Shown here: piece after piece, positions 1 through 8,561 of the stretch
Numbering within the stretch: position 1 is the stretch's first letter
How the letters are laid out: each line of letters starts with the position of its first letter
Source: SAR92 clade bacterium H231
Lineage (GTDB): Bacteria; Pseudomonadota; Gammaproteobacteria; Pseudomonadales; Porticoccaceae
DNA length: 64,000 nucleotides
Reading direction: 5' to 3'
Assembly: GCA_025153775.1 (NCBI GenBank)
Contig: JAOALC010000001.1
Span: 806,001 to 870,000 of the forward strand
Notes under the pieces: model-generated
What the model saw: only the letters and a program-made list of their open reading frames with translations
What the model was told of the DNA's origin: nothing
The model's database searches: none
Position numbers and translations under genes: made by a program

Positions 1-116
1 CTTTCTAGGCAAGATGGCTGGCTCAAAAATACGGGGATTGGGCTTATTAGCATAAATATCCATAAGCCGATTTAATCACTAATCTAAAATTTATCACTGA
101 GCTAAAAAGGATGACC

Positions 117-869
117 ATGAAAGTACTGGTAGCCGTAAAGCGCGTTGTGGACTACAACGTCAAGGTTAGACCCAAATCTGATAACACTGATGTTGATTTG
201 GCTAATGTAAAAATGTCTATTAATCCATTTTGTGAAATTGCCGTTGAAGAAGCTGTGCGCCTTAAAGAAAAGGGCGTGGCCACTGAGATCGTGGCGGTTT
301 CTGTAGGGCCACAGCAGGCTCAGGAGCAGTTGCGTACCGCCCTGGCTCTGGGTGCTGATCGTGCCATTCTGGTGAACACTGATGATGTGCTCGAGCCTCT
401 GGCCATTGCTAAGTGTCTGAAAGCTGTCTGCGACTCTGAGTCTCCAGATATTATTCTGATGGGCAAACAGGCTATTGATGGCGACAACAATCAGACGGGT
501 CAAATGCTGGCTGCGCTGGCTGGTTATGGTCAGGCAACCTTTGCCTCTGAACTAACTATAGACTCAGGAAAGGCTACAGTGATGCGCGAAATTGACGGTG
601 GCCTGCAGACTCTAGCGCTAAGTCTCCCTGCTATTGTGACAGCTGATTTGCGCCTTAATGAACCGCGCTACGCTTCGCTGCCCAATATTATGAAAGCTAA
701 GAAAAAGCCTCTGGATATGTCAACTCCAGCCGACCTGGGTGTGGATACAGCGGCCCGAGTTAGCCTGCTGGGTGTAGAATTGCCCGCTGAAAGACAGGCG
801 GGAATCAAGGTAGAAGATGTTGCCATGTTGGTGGATAAACTTAAAAATGAAGCGAAGGTGATCTCATGA
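117..869 (+). CDS. etfB: Electron transfer flavoprotein subunit beta
   Basis: Beta subunit of the soluble heterodimeric electron carrier that takes electrons from acyl-CoA and other flavin dehydrogenases and passes them to the ETF:quinone oxidoreductase. The N-terminus [18 protein letters not shown] and the internal DADRA-like nucleotide-binding region (LGADRAILV) are typical of the family, and about 250 residues is the normal length. An in-frame ATG lies six bases upstream at 111, but the purine-rich stretch AAAAAGGA at 104-111 is correctly spaced only for the ATG at 117, and family members begin with MKVLV. It overlaps etfA by four bases (ATGA), so the pair is translationally coupled. Upstream bases 1-116 hold no gene that I can see. 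Confidence 0.96.
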   Translation: MKVLVAVKRVVDYNVKVRPKSDNTDVDLANVKMSINPFCEIAVEEAVRLKEKGVATEIVAVSVGPQQAQEQLRTALALGADRAILVNTDDVLEPLAIAKCLKAVCDSESPDIILMGKQAIDGDNNQTGQMLAALAGYGQATFASELTIDSGKATVMREIDGGLQTLALSLPAIVTADLRLNEPRYASLPNIMKAKKKPLDMSTPADLGVDTAARVSLLGVELPAERQAGIKVEDVAMLVDKLKNEAKVIS

Positions 870-1795
870 GTATTCTAGTTATCGCTGAACACGACAATAG
901 CAGCCTAAACATTGCTACCCTAAATTCTGTTGCTGCCGCTCAGGCTATTGGTGGTGATATAGATATTCTGGTGGCCGGTGAGTCCTGTCAGGATGCAGCT
1001 GCTCAGGCAGCCCAGGTTGCAGGTATAGCAAAAGTACTGGTTGCTGATAATAGTGCCTATGCCAATGCACTGGCGGAAAACGTCGCTCCTCTGATTGCTG
1101 AGCTGGGTGCCGGTTACAGCCATATTCTGGCGACATCTACCACCACAGCTAAAAACATTATGCCCCGGGCAGCAGCCTTGATGGATGTTCAGGCCATCTC
1201 TGATATCAGCGCTGTGGTTAGCGCCGATACCTTTAAGCGTCCTATCTATGCAGGCAACGTAATTGCTACTGTGCAGTCGTCTGACGCCATTAAGGTGCTG
1301 ACCGTGCGCGGAACGGCATTTGATGCAGCTGCAGCTGAAGGTGGGTCTGCTAGTATTGAGGCAGTGGGCTCGGCCCATGATACCGGGCTCTCAACCTTTG
1401 TGGGCGAGGAAGTTGCTGTATCCGATCGTCCGGAACTGACTGCTGCAGAGATTGTTATCTCTGGGGGCCGCGGTATGGGCAATGGTGAAAACTTCGATAT
1501 GCTCTACAGCATTGCCGACAAGTTGGGTGCTGCTGTTGGCGCATCGCGAGCTGCGGTGGATGCGGGTTTTGTTCCCAACGATATGCAGGTAGGGCAAACA
1601 GGTAAGATTGTGGCTCCAGACCTCTATGTTGCTGTGGGTATCTCAGGTGCAATTCAGCACCTGGCTGGTATGAAAGACAGCAAAGTGATTGTGGCCATCA
1701 ATAAAGATGAAGAGGCACCTATCTTCTCGGTCGCAGATTACGGTCTGGTAGCTGATCTATTTACTGCGCTGCCTGAATTTGAAACTGCTCTCTAG
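866..1795 (+). CDS. etfA: Electron transfer flavoprotein subunit alpha
   Basis: FAD-carrying alpha subunit, partner of the preceding beta subunit. The C-terminal FAD domain is clear: [11 protein letters not shown], then [34 protein letters not shown] and the [17 protein letters not shown] segment are all characteristic ETF-alpha blocks. At 309 residues it is of usual bacterial length. The start ATG overlaps the etfB stop. A strong terminator follows 25 bases after the stop. The acyl-CoA dehydrogenases and ETF-QO that it would serve are not in this window, although FadB at 49-51 kb belongs to the same catabolism. Confidence 0.97.
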   Translation: MSILVIAEHDNSSLNIATLNSVAAAQAIGGDIDILVAGESCQDAAAQAAQVAGIAKVLVADNSAYANALAENVAPLIAELGAGYSHILATSTTTAKNIMPRAAALMDVQAISDISAVVSADTFKRPIYAGNVIATVQSSDAIKVLTVRGTAFDAAAAEGGSASIEAVGSAHDTGLSTFVGEEVAVSDRPELTAAEIVISGGRGMGNGENFDMLYSIADKLGAAVGASRAAVDAGFVPNDMQVGQTGKIVAPDLYVAVGISGAIQHLAGMKDSKVIVAINKDEEAPIFSVADYGLVADLFTALPEFETAL

Positions 1796-1819
1796 GTTCA
1801 GATTGACAGCTGCTGTTTA

Positions 1820-1846
1820 AAAGGGCCCCGGCGGGGCCCTTTTTTT
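1820..1846 (+). terminator. Rho-independent terminator after etfBA
   Basis: A perfect 9-bp GC-rich stem (AAGGGCCCC at 1821-1829, GGGGCCCTT at 1833-1841) with a 3-base loop is followed by an uninterrupted T run to 1846. It ends etfBA transcription and sits over the stop codon of the convergent gene on the minus strand; the T run on that side is short, so it is mainly a plus-strand terminator. Confidence 0.93.
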
Positions 1847-2420
1847 AGGGTTGCGATTTTTCTTCGCCGGCTTCAGTGGTCGACTGAGTACTTTGCTGAG
1901 CAATCTCTTTTAAAAACTCTCTGCGCTCCTCAGGGCTCATATTGCGCACCTTTTCGCGTATCTCTCTCCTTCGCTCTTCTGGTAGTTGCTCGAAGGTATC
2001 AAAGGCTCCATGGATTTTACGACGCTTTTCTGCGGGCATATCTCGCCAGCGCTTGCGCAGTTTTTCTCGCTTGTGGGCTGGCAATTTGTCGAACTTTCGC
2101 ATGGCCTTGCGCACCTTTTTGCGCTCTTTAATAGGCAGGCTTTTCCAGTGGCTGGCATGGCGCTTTATACGCTGACGCATCTCTGGATCAGCATCTTGAG
2201 AAAACCTGATCAGCATTTGCTGGCGCCTGGGTTCAATTTGCTCCCAGCTATCGGCGAAAGGGGAGAGTACCTCCTGTATCTCAGGGGAGAGTTCTGTAAA
2301 TGGGGTGATTTTTGCCTCGGCAAAAGCATTGTTGGCAAATAGGATGGCACTACTGAAAATAACCAGGTTAATCAGGCTGTGTTTAAAAATGCGCTTAAAT
2401 CTGTAGGTTAAAAAGTTCAT
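1845..2420 (-). CDS. DUF3106-like exported basic protein
   Basis: Function unknown. The first 35 residues form a Sec signal peptide (basic start, hydrophobic core, cleavage likely after ANNAFA). The mature part consists of several degenerate repeats of the type W..LP...R..IR......P..R.., very rich in Arg, Lys and Glu, which matches the DUF3106 pattern that I recognise from sigma-factor-linked proteins in gammaproteobacteria. It is probably periplasmic and helical. It lies three bases after the membrane-anchored 114-residue protein and is therefore the third gene of the ECF sigma factor unit, suggesting a sensor, effector or target of that system. The family assignment comes from repeat pattern alone and could be wrong; the link to the sigma factor is positional. 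Confidence 0.75.
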   Translation of the reverse strand: MNFLTYRFKRIFKHSLINLVIFSSAILFANNAFAEAKITPFTELSPEIQEVLSPFADSWEQIEPRRQQMLIRFSQDADPEMRQRIKRHASHWKSLPIKERKKVRKAMRKFDKLPAHKREKLRKRWRDMPAEKRRKIHGAFDTFEQLPEERRREIREKVRNMSPEERREFLKEIAQQSTQSTTEAGEEKSQP

Positions 2421-2423
2421 TAG

Positions 2424-2768
2424 TTAACTCGCGCTATCCATATCTATATCCGCCAACCAGTAATAAAAATCCAGATCTTGGTAGAGGTCTAGCTGGTCAT
2501 CTTCAAACTCTAGCAGCACCTCATTATTACTGGCTTCCTGTTGGTAATTCAGGCCCAGTTGCCCCTGGAGCATAACCCCGGCCAACAAAAGTGAAGCCGC
2601 GGAGATGCCAAAGGCCGGCCAGAAAAAACTCGACTCAGAGCTTTTTTCCTGAGCCAGTGCGCTGCGTCTAGCTTGGGCTAGACGGAATATTTCTGGGGCC
2701 CCTGTGGTTTCTTCCAGAGCTAGCAGATCACGCTGCAAATTCTGTTCAAACGATGTAGGTTTAGTCAT
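2424..2768 (-). CDS. Single-pass membrane protein, candidate sigma-factor partner
   Basis: Unrecognised 114-residue protein. Residues 1-45 are hydrophilic and cytoplasmic in prediction, one transmembrane helix spans about 48-67 (FFWPAFGISAASLLLAGVML), and the remaining tail is strongly acidic (LLEFEDDQLDLYQDLDF). This layout, an N-terminal cytoplasmic part, one helix and an exported tail, is that of small membrane anti-sigma factors or DUF3619-like proteins, but no ZAS zinc motif is present. It overlaps the end of the sigma factor gene by eight bases and has a good ribosome site (GGAGGA, eight bases before ATG), indicating translational coupling. Anti-sigma function is inference from position and topology only. 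Confidence 0.72.
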   Translation of the reverse strand: MTKPTSFEQNLQRDLLALEETTGAPEIFRLAQARRSALAQEKSSESSFFWPAFGISAASLLLAGVMLQGQLGLNYQQEASNNEVLLEFEDDQLDLYQDLDFYYWLADIDMDSAS

Positions 2769-3345
2769 GTCGGTAATCCTCCAGCATGTCTCTCAGTGCA
2801 TGCATGGCTCTTGAGTAATGGGTTTTAACGCTGCCCTCGGATATCTCCATGGCAATAGCAGTTTCAATGGTGCTGAGCCCCTCCCAGCAGCGCAGCATAA
2901 ATGCTTGGCGCTGCCGGTTGGGTAACTGTTGCACGGAGCGGTCCAGTTGCTGAATGCGCTGGCTGCGCATTAGCATCTCATCTGGTGTTTCAGAGTTCCT
3001 GCCCGGAGCTCGGGCCAAGGCATCAGGGAAACTATCTTCGCTGTCTACGGATGTGGACTTTGACCAAACAAATAGCCTATCCCTAACCGCTTTGCGGCGG
3101 TAATAATCGGTCAGTCTGCTGCTGAGTATGCGATAGAACAGTGGCTTCCATTCCAGTGGCTGCTTGGTGGAATATTTTTCCACCAGCTTGTACATGCTGT
3201 CCTGAACTATATCCATGGCACTGTCTGCATTTCCGGTGCCAAGTCGCGCCATATGAAAAGCCCGGCGCTCAATATGTTTTAGGAATTGCTCAACTGTGGT
3301 GTAGGGCAGTTGCTTGTCTGCAACCACAGCTACCGTATTTTCCAT
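2761..3345 (-). CDS. ECF-family RNA polymerase sigma factor
   Basis: Sigma-70 family group 4 factor. Region 2 runs over roughly residues 18-85 (AFHMARLGTGNADSAMDIVQD, then LFYRILSSRLTDYYRR) and region 4 over about 125-180 (LPNRQRQAFMLRCWEGLS, then the helix-turn-helix MEISEGSVKTHYSRAMHALR). Between them is a linker rich in Ser and Asp. The reading frame opens at 3387, but no ribosome site precedes that codon; the ATG at 3345 has AAGG nine bases upstream and gives 194 residues, so I chose it. It is the first gene of a three-gene unit with a single-pass membrane protein and an exported DUF3106-like protein. No classical RseA-type anti-sigma factor is present. Confidence 0.9.
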   Translation of the reverse strand: MENTVAVVADKQLPYTTVEQFLKHIERRAFHMARLGTGNADSAMDIVQDSMYKLVEKYSTKQPLEWKPLFYRILSSRLTDYYRRKAVRDRLFVWSKSTSVDSEDSFPDALARAPGRNSETPDEMLMRSQRIQQLDRSVQQLPNRQRQAFMLRCWEGLSTIETAIAMEISEGSVKTHYSRAMHALRDMLEDYRHD

Positions 3346-3405
3346 ACCGACCGACCTTGCACAATTGTTTTGGGAATCAACTCTCATGGTATCTGCAACA
3401 GCAGC

Positions 3406-3843
3406 CTAATGTGGTCGGTCTGAGTAAATGCTGTCGAGCATAGCCATAACTGCCAGCCATTCCAGATAATCCCTGTCATGCTGATGACTATGGGAATGCC
3501 GACCCCTATAGTGGTGATACTTGCTACGGTCGCCCCCATAGTAATGGATAGATATTTCTCTGGGATTTGAAAAATGCTTTTTGTGGTGGCGCCGGTGTTT
3601 GAGGCGCTGCGCAGCAAGGCGTTTTTTGACAGCGCGATGATCGGTTTTAATCACCAGCTGATTATATGAGTTCCTATGGGGGATTGCCTCGCGTCTATGT
3701 TCGCGATGACGCTGCCAGTCATGCTGCTGTTTGTGCACATGCCCAGCACTGTAGGTCAGGGCAGAACGCTCTGCTGCTGTGACCTGTAGCGGGAGTATTG
3801 CAACCCCCAATGTGATTGCGATACTAATAACGGCCCTGTTCAT
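3406..3843 (-). CDS. Histidine-rich exported protein of unknown function
   Basis: A 145-residue protein with an N-terminal signal peptide (hydrophobic core AVISIAITLGVAILPL, likely cut after VTAA). The mature part holds 19 histidines plus many arginines, with clusters such as HRRHHKKHF and RGRHSHSHQHDRD, and ends in a short hydrophobic helix LEWLAVMAMLDSIY. Histidine clusters of this kind usually bind Ni, Co, Zn or Cu in the periplasm, so metal binding or storage is a reasonable guess, but I recognise no family. The ATG at 3843 is preferred over 3855 because GGAG lies six bases upstream. It ends 60 bases before the ECF sigma factor and may be cotranscribed with it. Confidence 0.75.
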   Translation of the reverse strand: MNRAVISIAITLGVAILPLQVTAAERSALTYSAGHVHKQQHDWQRHREHRREAIPHRNSYNQLVIKTDHRAVKKRLAAQRLKHRRHHKKHFSNPREISIHYYGGDRSKYHHYRGRHSHSHQHDRDYLEWLAVMAMLDSIYSDRPH

Positions 3844-3915
3844 AATGGTCTCCAATCAAATCATTCGGGACTTTGAACGCTGCACGCTCAAATTGGTTGA
3901 CCTCAGGCTGCCGGC

Positions 3916-4734
3916 TCAATCAGATAATAAAAAGTCCGCCCAAATAGGGCAGTGGTCCGAGGGTTTTTCTGATGAGCGCGCCTCGAAATCAATACCTGTG
4001 CCCTGCAACAGTTGCATGGCTGTATCTGAAGCCAGTATTAGGTCTATACGCAGTCCTCTTTTGGGGTCCTGCTCAAAGCCGCGGCTGCGATAATCAAACC
4101 AGCTAAAGGAGCTTGTATCTTCGGGATTCATTGTTCTGAAGCTATCCTGCAGCCCCCAGTCACGAAGATTCTGTAACCATTCACGCTCCTCAGGAAGAAA
4201 GGCGCACTTGCCAGTTTGCAACCAGCGTTTGGCATTTTCCGGCTTGATACCAATATCACTGTCCTCAGCAGCAACATTCATATCACCCATGACCACCACT
4301 AAATCTTGAGCGGTGAAATTATCTTTAAGATAGGTGAGTAGATCAGCGTAGAACTTCTGTTTGGCGGGGAACTTGGTAGGGTGGGCCCGTCCTTCCCCCT
4401 GAGGAAAATAGCCATTGATCACATGGACGGTTTTGCCTCCTACATCATATTCTCCATGAATCATTCGGCGCTGGGACTCCTGGTCATCTGTAGGGTAACC
4501 CCTGGTAACTCGGGCGGCTGGTATCTTGCTGAGCAGGGCTACGCCGTAATGACCTTTCTGGCCATGGATATCCACCTCATACCCCATGTCTGCAACAGCC
4601 TGGAGAGGGAATTCTTCATCGCTGACCTTGGTTTCCTGAAGACCAATAATATCTGGATTATGCTGGTCTATAACCGCCTGTAACTGATGCAGGCGCGCAC
4701 GCAGCCCATTGACATTAAAAGAGATAATTCGCAC
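3916..4734 (-). CDS. xthA: Exodeoxyribonuclease III
   Basis: Major AP endonuclease and 3'-repair exonuclease of base-excision repair. All catalytic elements of the EEP fold are present: N7 (SFNVNGLRAR), E34 (LQETK), D151 and N153 (MGDMNV), D231 (RIDLIL) and H261 (PSDHCPIW). The protein is 272 residues, close to the 268 of E. coli XthA, and colinear with it, including FPQGEGR and FLPEEREW. It starts six bases after the stop of the protease gene prc, so the two probably share a transcript. Confidence 0.97.
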   Translation of the reverse strand: MRIISFNVNGLRARLHQLQAVIDQHNPDIIGLQETKVSDEEFPLQAVADMGYEVDIHGQKGHYGVALLSKIPAARVTRGYPTDDQESQRRMIHGEYDVGGKTVHVINGYFPQGEGRAHPTKFPAKQKFYADLLTYLKDNFTAQDLVVVMGDMNVAAEDSDIGIKPENAKRWLQTGKCAFLPEEREWLQNLRDWGLQDSFRTMNPEDTSSFSWFDYRSRGFEQDPKRGLRIDLILASDTAMQLLQGTGIDFEARSSEKPSDHCPIWADFLLSD

Positions 4735-4740
4735 TGATGG

Positions 4741-6921
4741 TTAACTCGCTTTTTGTTGTTCTAGTTGTACTAGTTGCAGCTGACGCTGTTTGGCCATCTC
4801 TTCGAGACGAATTTGGTCGCTCAATATATACCCGGCCTCCTGAAGCATGGGGTCGGTCTCAGCAATATTTTCTTCTTCATCCAACTCCGCAGCATCCTGG
4901 TCTCTCTCTTGAACATCAGAGGAAGAGGTTAGATCTGGTTCTGAGTCGGCATCAGTGTCAGGCTCAGACTCCTCTTTCCAGGCTTCAATGCTGGCGAACA
5001 GCTCCAGCCCCTTTTTCTCGCGCCTGATATTTTCTAGTTTAAATAGCTCTTCATCCCATTGCTTACTGCGGGCGCGTCGGGCCTCAATATTCAATGACAG
5101 TACATCCTGCTGACTCCAGTTTTTACTGAACTGCAACTGACTGAGCATATGGGCATAGTCTGGATCATTTTGACTGCGCTGTTTATGGGCTTCTAGTAGC
5201 GGGCTCACTAGGGGTTGCAGTTGGTTGCTGTTGCTGTGGGGCACTGCGCGAATTCGATCCCAGGGCAGGGCGTAGTCCTGATGACTCTCGCCTACCTCCT
5301 CTGGGTCATAGGCCGAGGGAAAGGCTATATCGGGCAGCACACCCCGGTGTTGGGTGCTATCTCCAGATACGCGGTAAAACTTGGAGGTAGTCATTTTTAA
5401 CTGGCCTGCAGATAGCCCGGTAACGTCCTGTACCGTGCCCTTGCCAAAACTCTGACTGCCCACTACCAATGCTCGACCATAATCCTGCATGGCGCCGGCA
5501 AAAATCTCTGAGGCTGAGGCGCTAAGGCGGTTGATCATGACCAGCAGCGGGCCATCGTAGACCGGCGGCCTGGTGGCACGCTGATTGCGATAGACTCGCT
5601 GATTGGCGTCGCGAATCTGCACCACCGGGCCATAACCTATAAATAGATCGGTGAGAGCTGTGGCCTCATAGAGAGAGCCTCCACCGTTGTTTCTCAGGTC
5701 GAGAACAATTCCATCAACCTGCTGTTCTTCGAGCTCTGCCAGCAGCTTTAAAACATCTTTGGTGGTGCTGCGATAGTCTGGATCCCGCTTTCTGTAGGCT
5801 TCAAAATCCAGGTAAAACGCCGGAATATCAATAACTCCAACTTTATAGGCTGTGCCGTCCTGCACTAGCTCTAGTACCTTGCTCTGAGCAGATTTCTCTT
5901 CTAGCTTAACCTTGTCGCGAACAATTGAGATAACTTTGCTACTGCCGGCGCCAGCACCTTTTGAGGGTATTATTTGCAGCCGCACTGTGGAGTCTTTCTC
6001 GCCCCTGATAAGTGCCACGACATCATCCAGTCGCCAGCCGACCACATCAACAATTTCGTCGTCACCCTGGCCCACGCCAGCTATCTTATCCGACGCCTTT
6101 AAGAGACCTTGCAGATCGGCGGGCCCCCCGGGAATTATTCTCACCACCCTGGTGTACTCGTCTTCTATATTGAGTTCAGCGCCTATGCCTGTGAGGGATA
6201 GGGACATATTAATCTGAAAGTTTTCTGTGGTGCGTGGCGAGAAGTAAGATGTATGGGGATCATAAAGGGAAGCCAGTGCATTCACATAAAGTTGAAAGAC
6301 ATCCTGGCTGTCACGCTGCTGGTACTGGGTTATCTGGGTGGTGAATCGCTTGACCAAAAGCTCGCGGGCAGCGTCTTCCTCTTTGTCACTGAGCATCAAG
6401 CGTATCATCGAATCCTTAAGGCGCTTGCGCCAGAAGTCATCCGCCTGTTCAGGCGTGGCTAGCCAGTCCCGTTTATCGCCATCGAGAACAATGGTCTCAT
6501 CCAGGCTGTAATCAAATTTGTAATCTGGATTTTCGAGAAGGGCGATATTAGATTGCAGCCGGGCCGTTGCTCGCTCACGCAAGCGGTTAAACATAATAAA
6601 CCCCGGGCTCACATCGCCGCGTTTGGCAAGATCATCCAGGCGGTCTTGCCACTGGTTAAATTCTTCTATATCGGACTGCAAAAAATAGCTCTTGGTGGAA
6701 TCCAGCTGGTCAATATAATGCTCCAGATAACGCTTAGATAAATCGTTATCTATAACCTGGCCGCGGTAATGCCTGGTAGCCAGTCGATCAAAGATCTCTC
6801 GGTATAGCGCAGTCTGTTCAGACTTTTTCTCAATGGGAACAACAGTGCTTTCCACTGTGATGGCAAATACTGCTGTACTGAACGCAATACTGATGAGTAG
6901 GGCTATTATAGCGCGCGACAT
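4741..6921 (-). CDS. prc: Carboxy-terminal (tail-specific) processing protease Prc
   Basis: Periplasmic S41-family protease that trims or degrades proteins with nonpolar C-termini and controls cell-wall hydrolase levels in E. coli. A signal peptide covers residues 1-20. An N-terminal helical domain is followed by a PDZ domain at about 235-325 (GIGAELNIEDEYTRVVRII, GGPADLQGLLKASDKI) and the protease core with Ser469 in the RLSASASEIF motif and Lys494 in SFGKGTVQ, 25 residues apart as in E. coli (S452/K477). The C-terminal 200 residues are charged, with an acidic stretch (EEESEPDTDADSEPD-like, around 645-680). Length 726 is slightly longer than E. coli Prc (682). It is followed after six bases by xthA. 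Confidence 0.96.
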   Translation of the reverse strand: MSRAIIALLISIAFSTAVFAITVESTVVPIEKKSEQTALYREIFDRLATRHYRGQVIDNDLSKRYLEHYIDQLDSTKSYFLQSDIEEFNQWQDRLDDLAKRGDVSPGFIMFNRLRERATARLQSNIALLENPDYKFDYSLDETIVLDGDKRDWLATPEQADDFWRKRLKDSMIRLMLSDKEEDAARELLVKRFTTQITQYQQRDSQDVFQLYVNALASLYDPHTSYFSPRTTENFQINMSLSLTGIGAELNIEDEYTRVVRIIPGGPADLQGLLKASDKIAGVGQGDDEIVDVVGWRLDDVVALIRGEKDSTVRLQIIPSKGAGAGSSKVISIVRDKVKLEEKSAQSKVLELVQDGTAYKVGVIDIPAFYLDFEAYRKRDPDYRSTTKDVLKLLAELEEQQVDGIVLDLRNNGGGSLYEATALTDLFIGYGPVVQIRDANQRVYRNQRATRPPVYDGPLLVMINRLSASASEIFAGAMQDYGRALVVGSQSFGKGTVQDVTGLSAGQLKMTTSKFYRVSGDSTQHRGVLPDIAFPSAYDPEEVGESHQDYALPWDRIRAVPHSNSNQLQPLVSPLLEAHKQRSQNDPDYAHMLSQLQFSKNWSQQDVLSLNIEARRARSKQWDEELFKLENIRREKKGLELFASIEAWKEESEPDTDADSEPDLTSSSDVQERDQDAAELDEEENIAETDPMLQEAGYILSDQIRLEEMAKQRQLQLVQLEQQKAS

Positions 6922-7061
6922 AGACTGTTCCTTGTATGGGCCCGAGAGTTTAGCAAGAACTGGAATTACTGAATATAGACCATAGGACAGTTTGTTAATT
7001 TCAATGGCCCTGGTATTAATTGTTGCTGTAGGTGCAGCTGTGGCTCCTGCCTCTATCTTTG

Positions 7062-7089
7062 ATGTCCTCTAATCTCAATTAGTGGACAT
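7062..7089. repeat. 28-bp dif-like inverted repeat (11-6-11) upstream of a tyrosine recombinase
   Basis: Left arm ATGTCCTCTAA (7062-7072), central TCTCAA (7073-7078), right arm TTAGTGGACAT (7079-7089). The arms are inverted copies with ten of eleven positions matching. The 11-6-11 spacing and the inner TAA/TTA edges are those of Xer/dif recombination sites. It lies 112 bases before the start of the solitary tyrosine recombinase, in the 280-base divergent gap between prc and that gene; the rest of the gap shows nothing I can name. The alternative is a transcriptional operator. Recombination-site function is inference. Confidence 0.5.
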
Positions 7090-7201
7090 AGCTAGACTTT
7101 AATAAACTAGGCTGATACAGTAACTTTAATCAAAACTCAGTCCTTCTAGCGCCTACAGCCAGATACCTGGGTTACCACAGCCATTTCTCCAGAGACTAGC
7201 T

Positions 7202-8479
7202 ATGTCCAAGGCATTTAATGCTACGCCGCTGTTCGATGCCCACAAAGCCTTTGTACGCTTACCCATGGGTATGGCAATGTTTGACGACTACCCAGACTCA
7301 AAACACTTTATAGATACGCTGTGCGAGACCATTCCGGATGTGCGGGATGATGTTTTACATACCCAGTCATTTTTAAAAAGCTACAGCCGCAAATCTGAAG
7401 CTACTTACCGTGGCTATCGCAATGAGGTTGAGCGCTTGCTGCTCTGGGCCTGGACTCTGGCCAATAAGTCGGTAATCCAGCTAAAGCGGCCGGATTTGGA
7501 GGCTTACTTCGATTTTGTGCACAGCCCTTATGCCAGCTGGGTGGGCTCATCTGTGCAGGATCGCTTTAAAATAATCGGCGGAGAGTCCCGTCAAAATCAA
7601 AACTGGCGGCCATTTGCCGCGAAAATCGCCAAGGAGGACCGCGCTGAAGCTATGGCAGCTGGTCTGGAGCTGGAAATCAGTAGAGACGGGCACCTGCTCT
7701 CCCATGAGGCGATGAAAATCTGTTATTCAGCGGTTTCCTGCTTTTATGACTATCTGACTGACGAGGGTTATGCCTTTGGCAATCCTATTCCAGCTATTCG
7801 CAAGCAGTCTGCCTATCTGATTAAGGGGGCTACCCAGAAAAATATTAAGCGCCTGTCAGACCTACAGTGGGAAACTGTGCTTGAGTGCGCCCAGGCAGCA
7901 GCCGATAAGAACCCTGACCATGAGCGCACATTATTTATTATTGCTATGCTGAAAACCCTGTATTTGAGGGTATCTGAGCTATCCGAGCGGGCCAACTGGC
8001 AGCCGGCCTGGAAGCATTTTTGGCAGGACAGTGACGGTAACCAGTGGCTTAAAGTATTGGGCAAGGGCAATAAGATTAGAGATATCTCGGTGCCAAGTGC
8101 CCTTTTTCCCTATATTCAGCGCTATCAGAAATACCGAGCTGCACTGAGTGCAAATTTTGGAGCCAACAGCGCGCTGGTGTCTAAGAACCGAGGCACGGGT
8201 GGTATGACTTCACGCCAATTGCGTCGCATAGTCCAGCAGGCTTTTGACCTGGCCTATGAAAAAATGGGTTCAGAGGGGTTTGTCGATGAGGCCAAGGCCT
8301 TGCGCGAGGCTACAACTCACTGGTTGCGGCATACTGGCGCTTCGCAGGATATAGCTACCAGACCTTTGAAACATATGGCAGATGATCTGGGCCATGCCAG
8401 CATGGGAACAACAGATCAGGTCTATATACAGTCGGATATGAAAGAGCGCGCGCGCTCAGGAAAGACTAGAGAAGTCTAA
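7202..8479 (+). CDS. Solitary tyrosine recombinase / site-specific integrase
   Basis: Tyrosine recombinase with the full catalytic set: Arg256 (LYLRVSEL), Lys288 (LGKGNK), His373 and Arg376 (HWLRHTG), His398 (LGHAS) and the nucleophile Tyr408 (DQVYIQ). Residues about 55-190 form a SAM-like core-binding domain (SRKSEATYRGYRNEVERLL), with roughly 50 extra N-terminal residues and an insertion near 115-165 compared with XerC/XerD, giving 425 residues rather than about 300. No phage, excisionase, transposition or tRNA attachment site is near; both neighbours are chromosomal genes (prc and agcS). It looks intact, and may act on the dif-like inverted repeat just upstream. Dedicated XerC and XerD would be expected elsewhere in such a genome. 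The substrate is unknown. Confidence 0.88.
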   Translation: MSKAFNATPLFDAHKAFVRLPMGMAMFDDYPDSKHFIDTLCETIPDVRDDVLHTQSFLKSYSRKSEATYRGYRNEVERLLLWAWTLANKSVIQLKRPDLEAYFDFVHSPYASWVGSSVQDRFKIIGGESRQNQNWRPFAAKIAKEDRAEAMAAGLELEISRDGHLLSHEAMKICYSAVSCFYDYLTDEGYAFGNPIPAIRKQSAYLIKGATQKNIKRLSDLQWETVLECAQAAADKNPDHERTLFIIAMLKTLYLRVSELSERANWQPAWKHFWQDSDGNQWLKVLGKGNKIRDISVPSALFPYIQRYQKYRAALSANFGANSALVSKNRGTGGMTSRQLRRIVQQAFDLAYEKMGSEGFVDEAKALREATTHWLRHTGASQDIATRPLKHMADDLGHASMGTTDQVYIQSDMKERARSGKTREV

Positions 8480-8527
8480 TAAAAACAGTTAGTTAAAGAT
8501 TAAATATAAAGTAAATTATTGATATAA

Positions 8528-8546
8528 GGCGGACTTATAGTTCGCC
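8528..8546 (+). other. Short hairpin in the agcS leader
   Basis: GGCGGACT-TAT-AGTTCGCC can form an 8-bp stem (one G-T pair) with a three-base loop. It lies between the recombinase stop and the agcS ribosome site (GAGGGG, about 8549-8555). There is no T run, so it is not a standard terminator; it could be a leader structure or nothing. Confidence 0.3.
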
Positions 8547-8561
8547 ATTGAGGGGTGATTA

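Noticed and set aside
102-503. Minus-strand open frame opposite etfB, and similar long frames opposite fadB, icd, clpA and others.
   Set aside because: They are shadows of strongly conserved genes in low-stop codon patterns; no ribosome sites and no recognisable protein.
7003-7071. A 22-codon hydrophobic open frame (MALVLIVAVGAAVAPASIFDVL) between prc and the recombinase.
   Set aside because: No ribosome site, too short, and it ends inside the dif-like repeat; hydrophobic short frames of this kind arise by chance.
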